In this document: positions 1 through 9,400 of the stretch, piece after piece | Layout: each line of letters begins with the position of its first letter | How positions within the stretch are numbered: the first letter of the stretch is position 1 | Source of the DNA: Alteromonas sp. KUL106 | GTDB lineage: Bacteria; Pseudomonadota; Gammaproteobacteria; Enterobacterales; Alteromonadaceae | Assembly (NCBI RefSeq): GCF_009811415.1 | Contig: NZ_BLIG01000001.1 | Location: 1-64,000, forward strand | Length of the DNA stretch: 64,000 nucleotides | Direction of reading: 5' to 3' | Translations under genes and position numbers: made by a program | The notes under the pieces: generated by a model | Told to the model about the DNA's origin: nothing | What the model saw: only the letters and a program-made list of their open reading frames with translations | Database searches by the model: none

Positions 1-63
1 CTGTCGCATCGACCCCGAGACATAAGCCTCTGTGCCGTTACGGGGTGCGAATATTACTGACAT
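1..63 (-). CDS. Possible 5' end of a gene leaving the window (21 codons)
   Basis: A reading frame starts with ATG at 63 and stays open to the window edge, with residues beginning MSVIFAPRNG. A purine-rich stretch (GAGGTGGGG) sits just before the ATG and could be its ribosome binding site. It would be transcribed divergently from folD. Only 21 residues are visible, and I do not recognise them. It could be a chance frame. Confidence 0.35.
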   Translation of the reverse strand, partial: MSVIFAPRNGTEAYVSGSMRQ

Positions 64-399
64 CCCCCCACCTCGTCAAACACTTTTTAAAATAAAATCT
101 TCAACCGCTCACAAAGCATCCATTCTCATGTTTTTTTGAGCAATTTAACGAGTCTGTGATGTTCTTCTCGACGCGGATTTACCCTATTTAAAGGGTGTTT
201 AGCGAAAAGAAAACGCAATGCTAAGTGAGGTATAGCGTAACTTTCTAATAGCTGACTGAAGAAGTAATTTTATTTAGTGAGCGCTGTCAACGTGGTTGCA
301 ATCGCTATGCGCTAATATTTACTAGAGTATTAACCCCATTTTGTGAAACAATATAGGGCACTTGTTGACCATCCAACCATATAAGAATCGTACACGACT
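64..399. other. Intergenic region upstream of folD
   Basis: This 336-base AT-rich stretch lies between the possible left-edge gene and folD and should hold the folD promoter. I see a short inverted repeat at 181-196 (ACCCT, AT-rich centre, AGGGT). I see no convincing RNA gene or riboswitch, and no -35/-10 pair clear enough to call. Confidence 0.5.
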
Positions 400-1254
400 A
401 TGACCGCTCATCTTATTGACGGCAAACTTATTGCCAAACAAGTTCGCCAACATGTTACTTCCTACGTTGAATCACTGACCCAGGCGGGTAAAAGACAGCC
501 TGGACTCGCCGTTGTCCTCGTCGGCAGCGATGCAGCTTCACAAGTTTATGTGTCAAATAAGCGAAAAGCATGTGACGAAGTTGGTTTTGTCTCGCGTTCC
601 TTTGACTTGCCATCAGACACGACTGAAGAGACATTACTGAATTTGGTCGACCAACTGAATGAAGATAAAGAGATAGATGGTATATTAGTGCAGTTACCGC
701 TTCCTGCGGGATTGAATGCCGAAAAAGTGCTTGAGCGCATCCATCCGCATAAAGATGTAGATGGTTTTCACCCCTACAATATCGGACGCTTAGCACAGCG
801 TATTCCTGCATTACGCCCTTGCACGCCCAAAGGCATCATGACAATGATAGAGTCCACTAAGCGCCCAGTGAAAGGTTTAGACGCTGTCATTGTTGGTGCG
901 TCAAACATTGTGGGCCGTCCGATGAGTTTAGAGCTACTTCTGGCAGGCTGCACGGTTACCACCTGCCATAAATTTACGCAAGACCTGAAGAGCCATGTAC
1001 AACGGGCTGATCTATTAGTTGTTGCTGTCGGCAAGCCGAACTTCATACCAGGCGAATGGGTGAAACCCGGGGCTATTGTTATAGATGTGGGTATCAATAG
1101 ATTAAACGACGGCTCCCTTGTGGGCGATGTAGACTTTGAAAAAGCCAAAGAAAGAGCAGGTTGGATAACGCCAGTTCCTGGTGGTGTAGGGCCAATGACA
1201 GTAGCTAGCCTTATTGAAAATACTCTAGAAGCCTATGTGAAGTATCACTCATAA
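400..1254 (+). CDS. folD: Bifunctional methylenetetrahydrofolate dehydrogenase/cyclohydrolase FolD
   Basis: FolD interconverts 5,10-methylene-, 5,10-methenyl- and 10-formyl-tetrahydrofolate in the cytoplasm, using NADP+. It supplies one-carbon units for purines and fMet-tRNA. The 284-residue length is typical. The catalytic Y-x3-K motif (YVSNK, Y50 and K54) is present, followed by [10 protein letters not shown] near residue 95, a nucleotide-binding GASNIVGRP segment near 165, and the signature PGGVGPMT at 260-267 close to the C terminus. The gene stands alone, with a hairpin terminator just after it. The ATG at 400 gives the full family N terminus. Confidence 0.97.
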   Translation: MTAHLIDGKLIAKQVRQHVTSYVESLTQAGKRQPGLAVVLVGSDAASQVYVSNKRKACDEVGFVSRSFDLPSDTTEETLLNLVDQLNEDKEIDGILVQLPLPAGLNAEKVLERIHPHKDVDGFHPYNIGRLAQRIPALRPCTPKGIMTMIESTKRPVKGLDAVIVGASNIVGRPMSLELLLAGCTVTTCHKFTQDLKSHVQRADLLVVAVGKPNFIPGEWVKPGAIVIDVGINRLNDGSLVGDVDFEKAKERAGWITPVPGGVGPMTVASLIENTLEAYVKYHS

Positions 1255-1277
1255 TAGATATAGAGTCTCGCTATGAT

Positions 1278-1307
1278 ATAAGGCAGAAATTATCGGTTCT
1301 GCCTTAT
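1278..1307 (+). terminator. Terminator after folD
   Basis: An 11-bp perfect stem (ATAAGGCAGAA paired with TTCTGCCTTAT) with an 8-base loop lies 24 bases past the folD stop. The following T content is modest. Confidence 0.7.
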
Positions 1308-1357
1308 TACTTCCGTCCTCTTTCGCTTTCGATACTCACCTAAATTTAGAATTCACT

Positions 1358-1936
1358 ATGGCCGAATCCAACACATCGCTCATTAACACTCACGTTGTTG
1401 ACGCAACGCTTAAATGGGTTGATGACATTGTGATAAAACACAACTTTTGTCCTTTCGCCCGCTATGTAAGAACGCCAAATGGAATTAGGTGTACGGTTGT
1501 GTCAGGTGATACCGGTGATATCATCCAGTCGCTTTACGATGAACTACATCATTTAGATGAATTTGAAACAACCGCTACCACACTTATTGCACTCACTCAT
1601 CCCACGATTGCTGACTTTGAAGAATATCTTGATGTATTAGCCATTGCCGATAACATGCTGCATGACTGGGGATACAGTGGCATTTATCAACTTGCGAGCT
1701 TTCATCCGAACTACCTGTTTGAAGGAGCAGACGCAAATGACGCCGAAAACTATACTAATCGCTCTCCCTATCCCCTTTTACATTTGATTCGCGAGGCTGA
1801 CATAACACGCTTGATGAAAAAAGAAGAGGATGCAGAGAAGATCTTTAGTCACAATGTAGCGAAAGCACAGGCACTTGGCTGTCCTTATTTCGAAAATGTG
1901 TTAAAAGAACTAAAGAAAGATACACCCACATCATAA
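1358..1936 (+). CDS. DUF1415 family protein
   Basis: This 192-residue soluble protein begins with the family-typical segment WVDDIVIKHNFCPFARYV, including the conserved CPFA. Later it has SFHPNYLFEG and a run matching NRSPYPLLHLIREA. These features place it in the DUF1415 family, which is common in gammaproteobacteria and has no established function. No signal peptide or membrane segment is visible. It lies after the folD terminator and before trmO and probably has its own promoter in the 100-base gap. Confidence 0.85.
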   Translation: MAESNTSLINTHVVDATLKWVDDIVIKHNFCPFARYVRTPNGIRCTVVSGDTGDIIQSLYDELHHLDEFETTATTLIALTHPTIADFEEYLDVLAIADNMLHDWGYSGIYQLASFHPNYLFEGADANDAENYTNRSPYPLLHLIREADITRLMKKEEDAEKIFSHNVAKAQALGCPYFENVLKELKKDTPTS

Positions 1937-2185
1937 ACTACCTAAGTTGATTGCCCATGCGGTAATACGAACTATGCGAGCCACTTTTTTCGAATACAAA
2001 ACGAAACCCCCGCTTTGTTCAGCCACAAGCGTCAAATTACGCGAAGGGAACATAGGCTATGGCTTCTTCATTTCGAGCATAGGGAACATGAATTGTCCAA
2101 GCGATAATGATGAGCATCGATATGCATACCAATAGTGAGAGATATATGACAAACCGATACATTCCAACATCAGTAGGTATTACGC

Positions 2186-2905
2186 GTGAACCTCGCTAAT
2201 TCGTTTGAAATATCGTGCATTGGTACGATCGAAACACCTTTTAAGCAAAAGTTTGCGATTCCTCGACAGCCGAATTTGGCCAACGCAAAGGGGGTTATTA
2301 CCTTCGAAGAAGGTTTCAACGACGCCAATATGTTAAAAGGTATCGAAAACTATAGTCACTTGTGGCTTCTATTCGTATTTCATAAAAATATTGAGCGTGG
2401 ATGGAAAAGCACCGTAAAAGCGCCCAGATTAGGTGGTAATGCAAAAATAGGCGTTTTTGCGAGTCGAAGTACTCATAGACCTAATGGCATAGGCATGTCC
2501 GTCGTGGCAAATGAAGGTGTAACCATAGAAGGTGACAGAATTAAGCTTAATGTCGCGGGTGTAGACTTGGTCGACGGCACCCCCTTAATTGATATTAAGC
2601 CCTACATTTCGTATGCCGATAGTATTTCTGGTGCAAGCGACACACTTGATGAGATTAACCCAATCCCTCATCGAGACGTTTTTTTCGCCCCAAGCCTATC
2701 AAAAAAGCGAGCGGAAATTGAACAAAGACATCGCGATTTTTCAGCACTGGTTATTGCAGTACTAGCCCAAGACCCTCGTCCCGCCTACAAACAGCAACTC
2801 GATAATGATGCAAAAACCTATCGCGTTACGCTTTACGATATTGACGTAGGTTTTGAGGTAAAAAATGCTGTCGTGATGGTTACCGAACTTGTTCACTTAG
2901 GATAA
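2186..2905 (+). CDS. trmO: tRNA (adenine-37-N6)-methyltransferase TrmO (TsaA/YaeB)
   Basis: TrmO methylates N6 of the threonylcarbamoyl-adenosine at position 37 in some tRNAs, using S-adenosylmethionine through an unusual beta-barrel fold. The protein has the family start CIGTIETPFKQKF...PRQP, the core motif RSTHRPNGIGMS near residue 97, DGTPLIDIKPYI near 135, and DPRPAY in the C-terminal domain. At 239 residues it is full length. Translation appears to start at GTG 2186; no ATG fits the conserved N terminus. The 250 bases upstream hold only a short frame that I do not consider a gene. Confidence 0.93.
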   Translation: MNLANSFEISCIGTIETPFKQKFAIPRQPNLANAKGVITFEEGFNDANMLKGIENYSHLWLLFVFHKNIERGWKSTVKAPRLGGNAKIGVFASRSTHRPNGIGMSVVANEGVTIEGDRIKLNVAGVDLVDGTPLIDIKPYISYADSISGASDTLDEINPIPHRDVFFAPSLSKKRAEIEQRHRDFSALVIAVLAQDPRPAYKQQLDNDAKTYRVTLYDIDVGFEVKNAVVMVTELVHLG

Positions 2906-3081
2906 TTACACGAATACTGTCAACCGTCTGTGGCGAAATGATTCACAGTTAATTAGAATACGTCCAATCGTGTGACGCCTTGGCGCTTAGAAACGCAGTT
3001 CGCCGCTTTTTAAATTGCGGTTTGCGAGAGCCCGTCACTTCCATGGTCATCAATACATTTATAACAGGATACCTGCTTTAC

Positions 3082-4800
3082 ATGCGCACTAGTCAATATT
3101 TGCTTGCCACGCAGAAAGAAACACCTGCAGACGCAGAGGTTATTAGCCACCAGCTTATGTTAAGAGCTGGCATGATCAGAAAGCTCGCTTCAGGTCTGTA
3201 TACTTGGCTGCCATCAGGTCTTCGTGTCCTTAATAAAGTAGCGAATATCGTTCGTGAGGAAATGGACAAAGCAGGCGCAATCGAAGTGCTTATGCCTGTT
3301 GTTCAACCTGCCGATCTATGGGAAGAATCTGGACGCTGGAAAGAGTATGGTCCTGAGCTACTTCGCATCAAAGACCGTCACCAGCGTGATTTTGTTTTAG
3401 GCCCAACTCACGAAGAAGTGATAACGGCACTTGTCCGTAATGAAATCAGCAGCTACAAGCAACTTCCGTTAAACCTATACCAAGTGCAAACGAAATTCCG
3501 TGACGAAGTTCGTCCACGGTTTGGCATCATGCGTGGTCGCGAGTTTACCATGAAAGATGCATACAGCTTCCACCTAGAAGATAGCTGTCTAGAAGAAACG
3601 TATCAGAAGATGTATGACGCTTACTGCGCTATTTTTTCCCGTATGGGCTTGGACTTTAGAGCAGTGATCGCGGACTCAGGTGCCATTGGTGGTAACCATT
3701 CTCACGAGTTCCACGTACTGGCTGCATCAGGCGAGGACGACATTGCTTTCTCAACTGACAGTGATTACGCTGCAAACGTCGAGATGGCCGCAGCCGTTGC
3801 GCCCGAAAAAGCGACCCCCTCTGGCGCCGCCGTTGAAACCAAAGATGCCAAAGGCAAAGATTTCAACGGGATTTTAAAAAGCGTCGAAGCTGAACCATCA
3901 AATGCGGTTAAAGTTATCGTGGTTAAAGCCGCTAACGAACTTAACGACAAGGGTGAAGAGATAGTATCTGATAAGTGGGTAGCGCTCGTGCTGCGTGCGG
4001 ATCATGAGTTAAATGACGTAAAAGCAGAAAAGTTAGACGGAGTTGCTGCACCACTTGTTGAAGCATCGTTTGAACAAGCAAAAGACATACTCGGCGTTTC
4101 CCCTCTGTTTGCTGATGCCACCAACCTACCCATCCCAGTGTATGTTGATGCCAGTGCGGCAGCGCTTGCAGATTTCGCAACGGGTGCAGGCGTGGGTGGT
4201 AAGGTGAACACAAATTCAAACTGGCCTGAAGATATAACCGGTGTCGATATTCGCAACGTAGTTGCGGGAGATGCGTCTCCGGATGGCAAAGGTACCCTTG
4301 ATATTAAACGAGGTATTGAAGTAGGCCATATTTTCCAGTTGGGCAGAAAATACTCCGAAGCCATGAACTGCGGTGTTTTGAGCGAATCTGGTAAACATCA
4401 GACGCTTACTATGGGCTGTTACGGTATCGGCGTATCGCGCATCGTGGCCGCAGCTATCGAACAAAATCACGATAAATTTGGCATAAAGTGGCCAGATCCT
4501 ATTGCACCGTTTAAAATTGCAGTAATACCGATGAATATGCATAAGTCTCACCGAATTAAAGAAGCGGCAGAGGCCCTTTATGCAGAGCTGGTTGCGCTAG
4601 GGATAGAGGTGTTGTTTGATGATAGAAAGGAGCGCCCAGGTGTTATGTTCAATGACATGGAATTAATTGGCATACCTCATAGTATTGTTATTGGTGAAAG
4701 AAACCTAGATAATCAACAGGTTGAGTATAAAAATAGACGTACTGGCGAGAAGCAGTTATTAGACCTCAGCGCAGCAAAGGACTTTGTGGCCGCACTCTAA
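3082..4800 (+). CDS. proS: Prolyl-tRNA synthetase ProS
   Basis: ProS charges tRNA-Pro with proline in the cytoplasm. The 572-residue product equals the E. coli enzyme in length when started at ATG 3082 ([13 protein letters not shown], the canonical N terminus). The frame is open 34 codons further upstream, but that extension has no family counterpart. Class II motifs are visible: motif 2 as [18 protein letters not shown], and motif 3 in the [11 protein letters not shown] segment. A central insertion of about 180 residues between them is the editing domain that clears mischarged alanine. The C-terminal anticodon-binding domain ends in AAKDFVAAL. Confidence 0.97.
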   Translation: MRTSQYLLATQKETPADAEVISHQLMLRAGMIRKLASGLYTWLPSGLRVLNKVANIVREEMDKAGAIEVLMPVVQPADLWEESGRWKEYGPELLRIKDRHQRDFVLGPTHEEVITALVRNEISSYKQLPLNLYQVQTKFRDEVRPRFGIMRGREFTMKDAYSFHLEDSCLEETYQKMYDAYCAIFSRMGLDFRAVIADSGAIGGNHSHEFHVLAASGEDDIAFSTDSDYAANVEMAAAVAPEKATPSGAAVETKDAKGKDFNGILKSVEAEPSNAVKVIVVKAANELNDKGEEIVSDKWVALVLRADHELNDVKAEKLDGVAAPLVEASFEQAKDILGVSPLFADATNLPIPVYVDASAAALADFATGAGVGGKVNTNSNWPEDITGVDIRNVVAGDASPDGKGTLDIKRGIEVGHIFQLGRKYSEAMNCGVLSESGKHQTLTMGCYGIGVSRIVAAAIEQNHDKFGIKWPDPIAPFKIAVIPMNMHKSHRIKEAAEALYAELVALGIEVLFDDRKERPGVMFNDMELIGIPHSIVIGERNLDNQQVEYKNRRTGEKQLLDLSAAKDFVAAL

Positions 4801-4839
4801 CAATTGAACTTGCCCCAAAAGTAAAATCAAAGAGGGCGT

Positions 4840-5682
4840 ATGCGGTTAACATTCTATGGCGTAAGAGGGTCTATACCCACTCCGGGAGCAGCTTTCGTTC
4901 GCTATGGCGGAAATACGGCATGCGTTCATATCGAACTTGAGGACGGTACGGATATCGTCCTCGATTCAGGCACAGGTATTCGCCTTCTTGGCGAACACTT
5001 AGCTAAAAAGACCTCCCCTATTCACCTTTTGCTGAGCCATAATCATTGGGACCACATACAGGGTTTCCCGTTTTTCCCCCCTATCTATCAAGCAGCGCGT
5101 GAAATAAATATCTATCCTGGTCAAACTATCTTTGAGGAACCTGACCAGATTTTGAGACAAATGGAAGGATCACTATTTCCCGTACCAAGAAGTGCGCTTA
5201 GAGCGAACATCTCACTTATTGATATTCCGAAAACAGAAAATGCCTTTGTCATCGGCAGCGCGAAAATTTCAAGACTGGCAATGAATCACCCGGGAAGCGG
5301 CAGCGCATATTGCGTAGAAGCAGATGGAGTGAAGATTGCGTACATAACAGATAACGAACTCTATCCCCCCTACAAAAAGGAAACTGACTTTATCGAATTC
5401 GCAAAATTTGCCGACCATGCAGATTTGCTCATTCACGATGCGCAGTATATGTTGTCTGACATGCCCGCGAAAAACGGTTGGGGTCACTCAGTGGCTGAAG
5501 AAGCGGTCAAACTCGCTTTGGCATCCAATGCAAAAAAATTAGCGCTATATAGTCATGATCCAGAACGCACAGATGACGATATAGATGATGTTGTAAAACA
5601 TTGTAATGAGTATGTCACAGTGGCAGAGTCTACTTTACACGTATTTGCATCTTCCGAAGGCCAAACACTGGACTTCAGTTAA
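4840..5682 (+). CDS. MBL-fold metal-dependent hydrolase
   Basis: A 280-residue protein of the metallo-beta-lactamase superfamily. It opens with the strand MRLTFYGVRGSIPTPG, which is typical of the phosphodiesterase/PhnP-like branch. It carries the metal motif SHNHWDH at 66-72, a downstream MNHPGSG segment with another possible ligand histidine, YITDNE near 172, and GHSVAEEAVKLA near 212. No signal peptide is seen, so it is probably cytoplasmic. The likely activity is phosphodiester or related ester hydrolysis, but the substrate cannot be told from sequence. It starts 39 bases after proS and may be co-transcribed with it. Confidence 0.85.
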   Translation: MRLTFYGVRGSIPTPGAAFVRYGGNTACVHIELEDGTDIVLDSGTGIRLLGEHLAKKTSPIHLLLSHNHWDHIQGFPFFPPIYQAAREINIYPGQTIFEEPDQILRQMEGSLFPVPRSALRANISLIDIPKTENAFVIGSAKISRLAMNHPGSGSAYCVEADGVKIAYITDNELYPPYKKETDFIEFAKFADHADLLIHDAQYMLSDMPAKNGWGHSVAEEAVKLALASNAKKLALYSHDPERTDDDIDDVVKHCNEYVTVAESTLHVFASSEGQTLDFS

Positions 5683-5717
5683 GCACAACAATAACCCCAC
5701 GTTACGGAGAATTTAAG

Positions 5718-6737
5718 GTGTCAGTGTTAAAGCCTTTTGTATTTATGGCTGCATTTGCTGCGAGTGCGAGTGTGTTTGGACAAGCAACATCATCAGATAG
5801 AGATAGTGCTCAACCCCAAAGCATGGAAAGCAATGAACAAGAGTCAGCTGCTCAAAGCGGAGCCGAAGAAGCGTCCCAGGACGAAAATAGCATCGAAGTC
5901 ATCGACATTATTAAGCGTGATACCATTACTGAGAGTGCATTAGATGATCGGCTTGAAGGTGATAAGGAAGCGCTCGATAACGTGTTTGCCATTACGCAAC
6001 ATCGACAAAATTACCTACTGCCTATTACTTACGTTTCTAATCCTAATACTACCGGAAACGATGACTTAACGGATGAAAACGTCGATAACAGAGAAGCAAA
6101 GTTTCAGGTCAGTGCTAAGCTCCCTCTTTACTTGGAAGATACGGGGTTCGATGGCGTCTATTTTGGCTTTACGCTGACGTCGTTTTGGCAACTCTATAAC
6201 AGCGAAGCGTCTAAACCTTTTCGCGAAACGAACTATGAGCCAGAAATTTTTTGGCAGGAAACCGCGGATTATTCTGTACTAGGGTACAAATTTAATACTT
6301 TTCAGGTGGGTTTCAATCATATGTCCAACGGACAAAGCGGCCTAAAATCTAGGAGCTGGAATCGTCTTTTCGCCTCTATTGTCTTTAGTGACAACGACGA
6401 TATTTATTATCTTAAAACCTGGTATCGCATTCCTGAAGACGAAAAAGAAGATCCGTTAGATCCCACCGGTGACGACAACCCAGATATTGAGGATTATTAC
6501 GGTCGTATGGAGTTTGGGTATGGACGAAAAATCGGCGCTTTCAAAATGCTCGCGCTATTGAGGAATAACCTCGATTTTGATGAAAACCGCGGCAGTATTC
6601 AGCTAGATTTAACGTATCCAATCTCTGACCGATACGAAGTGCTTTTACAGTACTTTAACGGTTATGGCGACTCGCTCATCGATTACAATCGCTCGCAGGA
6701 GCGTATCGGTATCGGATTTCAATTACTCTTTTTGTAA
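5718..6737 (+). CDS. pldA: Outer-membrane phospholipase A1 (OMPLA, PldA)
   Basis: PldA is a calcium-dependent outer-membrane beta-barrel that hydrolyses phospholipids misplaced in the outer leaflet. The catalytic block NHMSNGQSG...SRSWNRLF is intact. By alignment of spacing, H201, S203 and N215 correspond to the E. coli triad H142, S144 and N156. A signal peptide (about residues 1-21, ending ASVFGQA) is followed by a long acidic, Gln/Ser-rich linker (about 22-85) before the barrel, longer than in E. coli. The protein ends in an aromatic/hydrophobic residue pattern (FQLLFL) typical of barrels. Start is GTG 5718, supported by GGAG at 5706-5709. Confidence 0.92.
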   Translation: MSVLKPFVFMAAFAASASVFGQATSSDRDSAQPQSMESNEQESAAQSGAEEASQDENSIEVIDIIKRDTITESALDDRLEGDKEALDNVFAITQHRQNYLLPITYVSNPNTTGNDDLTDENVDNREAKFQVSAKLPLYLEDTGFDGVYFGFTLTSFWQLYNSEASKPFRETNYEPEIFWQETADYSVLGYKFNTFQVGFNHMSNGQSGLKSRSWNRLFASIVFSDNDDIYYLKTWYRIPEDEKEDPLDPTGDDNPDIEDYYGRMEFGYGRKIGAFKMLALLRNNLDFDENRGSIQLDLTYPISDRYEVLLQYFNGYGDSLIDYNRSQERIGIGFQLLFL

Positions 6738-7509
6738 GGCATGGTTTGTCGTTAAGAATCTGAATAAGTAAACTGTCGTAAAACAATGGTCACCCATATG
6801 TCGTTACCTTAGTTTAGCCTTTCATGCGGAAAGTTTTTTGGGTGTTAGACAGCTGTGATGTGAAAATTGCAACCAGCTTCCAAAACTTCAGACTTTTTCC
6901 GCGAATAACAAAGCTTATTCTCAACAAGATCGAATTAAATAACCGATTTCTTATGGCCATTCCCCAAAAAAGTCAAAACTTGATTAAAGTAGGGTATGAA
7001 AAAGGACGTTGGAAGGAGTTATCATGATCGTTAAAACACTTTTAAGTAAACAATATGAGTTCTGCATTAAACAGGTCACAGTATTGCCGCGATATTAGAC
7101 CAATGGCGATTTTAAGGGAAACACTTTACGCCTGAAAAACAAGTATTGTATACCCGAGTCTGACGGGCGTCTTGAGTTAAAGCTTCTCGTTGAGGTAAAC
7201 AAAAACTTAAACGCAGTGTCACTGATCTGACATTATATAGAGTTTATTTTTCAGACTTTCAATACGATAGACTGATGAGCGTGTGACAGCGCCACTGAAC
7301 GGCTCGCCATTTATTACGCCTCTACCAGGTAAATGAATGAAGGACTAGTCGATTAGTTACCAAACAGCCTCAAGAAGTGCTTAGACGAAGTGTTAAAAGA
7401 CTCCCCCGGTCCCGCATTCGATACAGTTATTAGCGCACTCATATGATTGTCAACCGTGAAGATATCCGCGTTGATTTGAACTATAAACATTGCTTAAACT
7501 TTTCGGGAG
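6738..7509. other. Gene-poor decayed region after pldA
   Basis: No intact gene is visible. Short frames (for example 6824-7027) have no recognisable features. Around 7330-7495 one frame reads with a stop in the middle and ends in NREDIRVDLN, which resembles the extreme C terminus of serine recombinases. The likeness is too short to call. The adjoining transposon remnant suggests that this is eroded accessory DNA. Confidence 0.5.
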
Positions 7510-7899
7510 TGACGTGGTCAAGCCAAATCGACCAACCCAGTTAAGCTACTTTTCTCTCATTTCTTGCATCTAATTCATATTGATTTGGGCTTTTATACCC
7601 CAAGTACGAATGCAGGTGCACCGGGTTATAAAAGACCGTGATGTAATCTAATATATTTTGGTGAGTCTGATAATGCCGCCACTGCACACGCTCTTGTTTC
7701 AAGCTGCCAAAGAAGCTTTCTACAACGGCTTTATCCCAGCAATCACCTTCGCAACTAATACTACCAATAAACCCATGACCTTTGGGTAATCGTCAATAAG
7801 GCTCACAGCATCTAACTTGAATTCTTTCGTGTACTTTTTTCTTGCGAGCATCTATTCTCTCCAGCTAAGGGGTTATAATATCCATACCTGGACAGGTCA
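7510..7899 (-). mobile_element. Internally deleted IS3-family insertion element
   Basis: Read on the minus strand, the element starts with imperfect inverted-repeat end TGACCTGTCCAG (7899 inward) and ends with TGACGTGGTCAA (from 7510), matching at 8 of 12 positions. Near the left end is the N terminus of an IS3 OrfA (ATG at 7851, MLARKKYTKEFKLDAV). It runs straight into the C terminus of OrfB (GDCWDKAVVESFFGSLKQER, then HSYLGYKSPNQYE), which has the last acidic residue of the DDE triad in VVESFFGS. The roughly 800 bases between are missing and the join is out of frame, so no active transposase can be made. No target-site duplication is obvious. Confidence 0.88.
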
Positions 7900-8382
7900 A
7901 TTCAATTGAACCACCTCAGATTTCTTCAACTGAGACTTAAGCGCAATATAAGCGGAGCAAGCCGCAAACGAGACTGTATTGCTAGTTAGAATTCTATCGA
8001 ATGGTTGACTATTAACTTTGTATCAGAATTGTGTCTTATATAGATCTATTTTGCATCTCTATCATCAATTATGCGCCTACTAGTGACTGTTTAGCTACTG
8101 AAATTAGTCACAAAGCTTTGAAGTCAAACTCAACATCCGTTACAGGCTGTAATGTCAGTTTGTGCCATCACTTAAACCCTTTTGAGCTAATAGAAATAGC
8201 TGTCTATTATTTTTACAACCACTTCCAGCTATCTCCTAAGAGACTGAAAAATAAAACGAATATTTTTGGCTCTTGTTTTGCATTGTCGCGTTCGAGTAAA
8301 TATTCCTTATATGCTCACAACTAACAAATACATCAGTAATTTTCATAAGTAGTATTTAATACAAGGAACAGAGGGACTTATT
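7900..8382. other. AT-rich region before the VWA gene
   Basis: This 483-base stretch has no convincing gene. A 97-codon frame at 8031-8324 has poor composition, no ribosome binding site and no family features. The part nearest 8383 should carry the promoter of the VWA gene, with GGAACAGAGGGA ahead of its ATG. Confidence 0.5.
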
Positions 8383-9129
8383 ATGACATCAATCATTTCA
8401 AAGGCTTTCGCAACGTTAGCCATAGCAGTATCTTTGATCGCACCAACGCAAGCCGCATTAATTGATATAGAACTTTCTTTAGTAATTGATGTTTCTGGGA
8501 GCGTCGACACCACTGAATATAATTTACAAATGGATGGTTACGCAAATGCATTTAGGAATAGTAGCGTAATTTCAAATATCGAAAACTCGACTCATGGGAT
8601 TGCGGTAAATGCTATATTTTTTGCTTCTAACTTCTATACTACATCGTTGGATGCTTTTAGTGTATTGAAAAGTGAAGCAGATGCCTTAGCTTTTGCCAAT
8701 CTACTAAGCAACTTCGTACGTCCAGGTAGTGGGGGTACCAGCATCTACAGAGGCGTTAATCGCGCGGTTGATCTTCTTCTTAACAATGGGTTAGACGCTA
8801 CCAAAGGCACAATTATTGACGTATCAGGTGACGGTTTAAGTTCTGCTAGTTTAGATCAAGCCGCTCGTGATAATGCAGTGAATAACGGCATGACTATAAA
8901 TGGAATTGCGATAGGCGGTACCAATATTGCTAACTATTTTAGTAATAATGTAATTGGTGGTAATGGTGCATTTTTAATAGAAGCTTCTGACTTTAATGCT
9001 TTTCAAACTGGTATTATCGAAAAACTACGTACTGAAACACAAACTGTTCCAGAGCCGCCATCATTTGTTTTCATGCTGATTACGTCGATTTCATTATATC
9101 TTCGCAGAAGAATATCCTCAAAAGTGTAA
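8383..9129 (+). CDS. Secreted VWA-domain (DUF1194-like) protein with PEP-CTERM anchor
   Basis: A 248-residue exported protein. A signal peptide occupies about residues 1-25, ending TQAAL. A von Willebrand A domain follows, with the metal-binding motif DVSGS at 36-40 (DxSxS), the GGTSIYRG segment that supplies the MIDAS threonine, and DVSGDG later. This matches the DUF1194 type. The C terminus VPEPPSFVFMLITSISLYL then RRR is a PEP-CTERM sorting signal: a PEP box, a hydrophobic helix and a basic end. In exosortase-bearing bacteria this is cleaved during export. No exosortase gene is in the window. The ligand is unknown. It sits alone beside transposon debris. Confidence 0.85.
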   Translation: MTSIISKAFATLAIAVSLIAPTQAALIDIELSLVIDVSGSVDTTEYNLQMDGYANAFRNSSVISNIENSTHGIAVNAIFFASNFYTTSLDAFSVLKSEADALAFANLLSNFVRPGSGGTSIYRGVNRAVDLLLNNGLDATKGTIIDVSGDGLSSASLDQAARDNAVNNGMTINGIAIGGTNIANYFSNNVIGGNGAFLIEASDFNAFQTGIIEKLRTETQTVPEPPSFVFMLITSISLYLRRRISSKV

Positions 9130-9157
9130 AGTGTAGGATAGAGGTCGATTAAATAAA

Positions 9158-9181
9158 GAGGGCCTGTTTTAACAGGCCTCT
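9158..9181 (+). terminator. Terminator after the VWA gene
   Basis: GGCCTGTT pairs with AACAGGCC across a two-base loop, 29 bases past the stop. No strong T run follows, so efficiency is uncertain. Confidence 0.65.
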
Positions 9182-9400
9182 GTTAAAGGTTTTGTGACTT
9201 CTAAATGATTAAACTATACACTATAAAAAGTTGTCTACTTAAACGCGCCAACCTTTCTTGATTAATTTTTATAATTTTAAATGGAATGAAGTTCGACACC
9301 ATCGGTATTTTTTATTTGTTGTGTTCAACTATTTTTCTAAAGATGATATACAAACTTCTGAGTGACAAAAGCGTTGTCTCGAATTTATATAACCGTTTGC

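Noticed and set aside
32..42. GTGCCGTTACG shared with 38545-38555
   Set aside because: An 11-base match is expected many times by chance in a window this long.
1947..2135. 62-codon frame between the DUF1415 gene and trmO
   Set aside because: No ribosome binding site or recognisable sequence; probably chance.
2980..3081. In-frame extension upstream of proS
   Set aside because: The 34 extra residues have no counterpart in ProS; ATG 3082 reproduces the canonical N terminus and exact family length.
7330..7500. Possible remnant of a serine recombinase C terminus
   Set aside because: Only about ten residues look right and stop codons interrupt; not enough to support a feature.
8031..8324. 97-codon frame upstream of the VWA gene
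   Set aside because: No ribosome binding site, no family features, low-complexity composition typical of AT-rich non-coding DNA.
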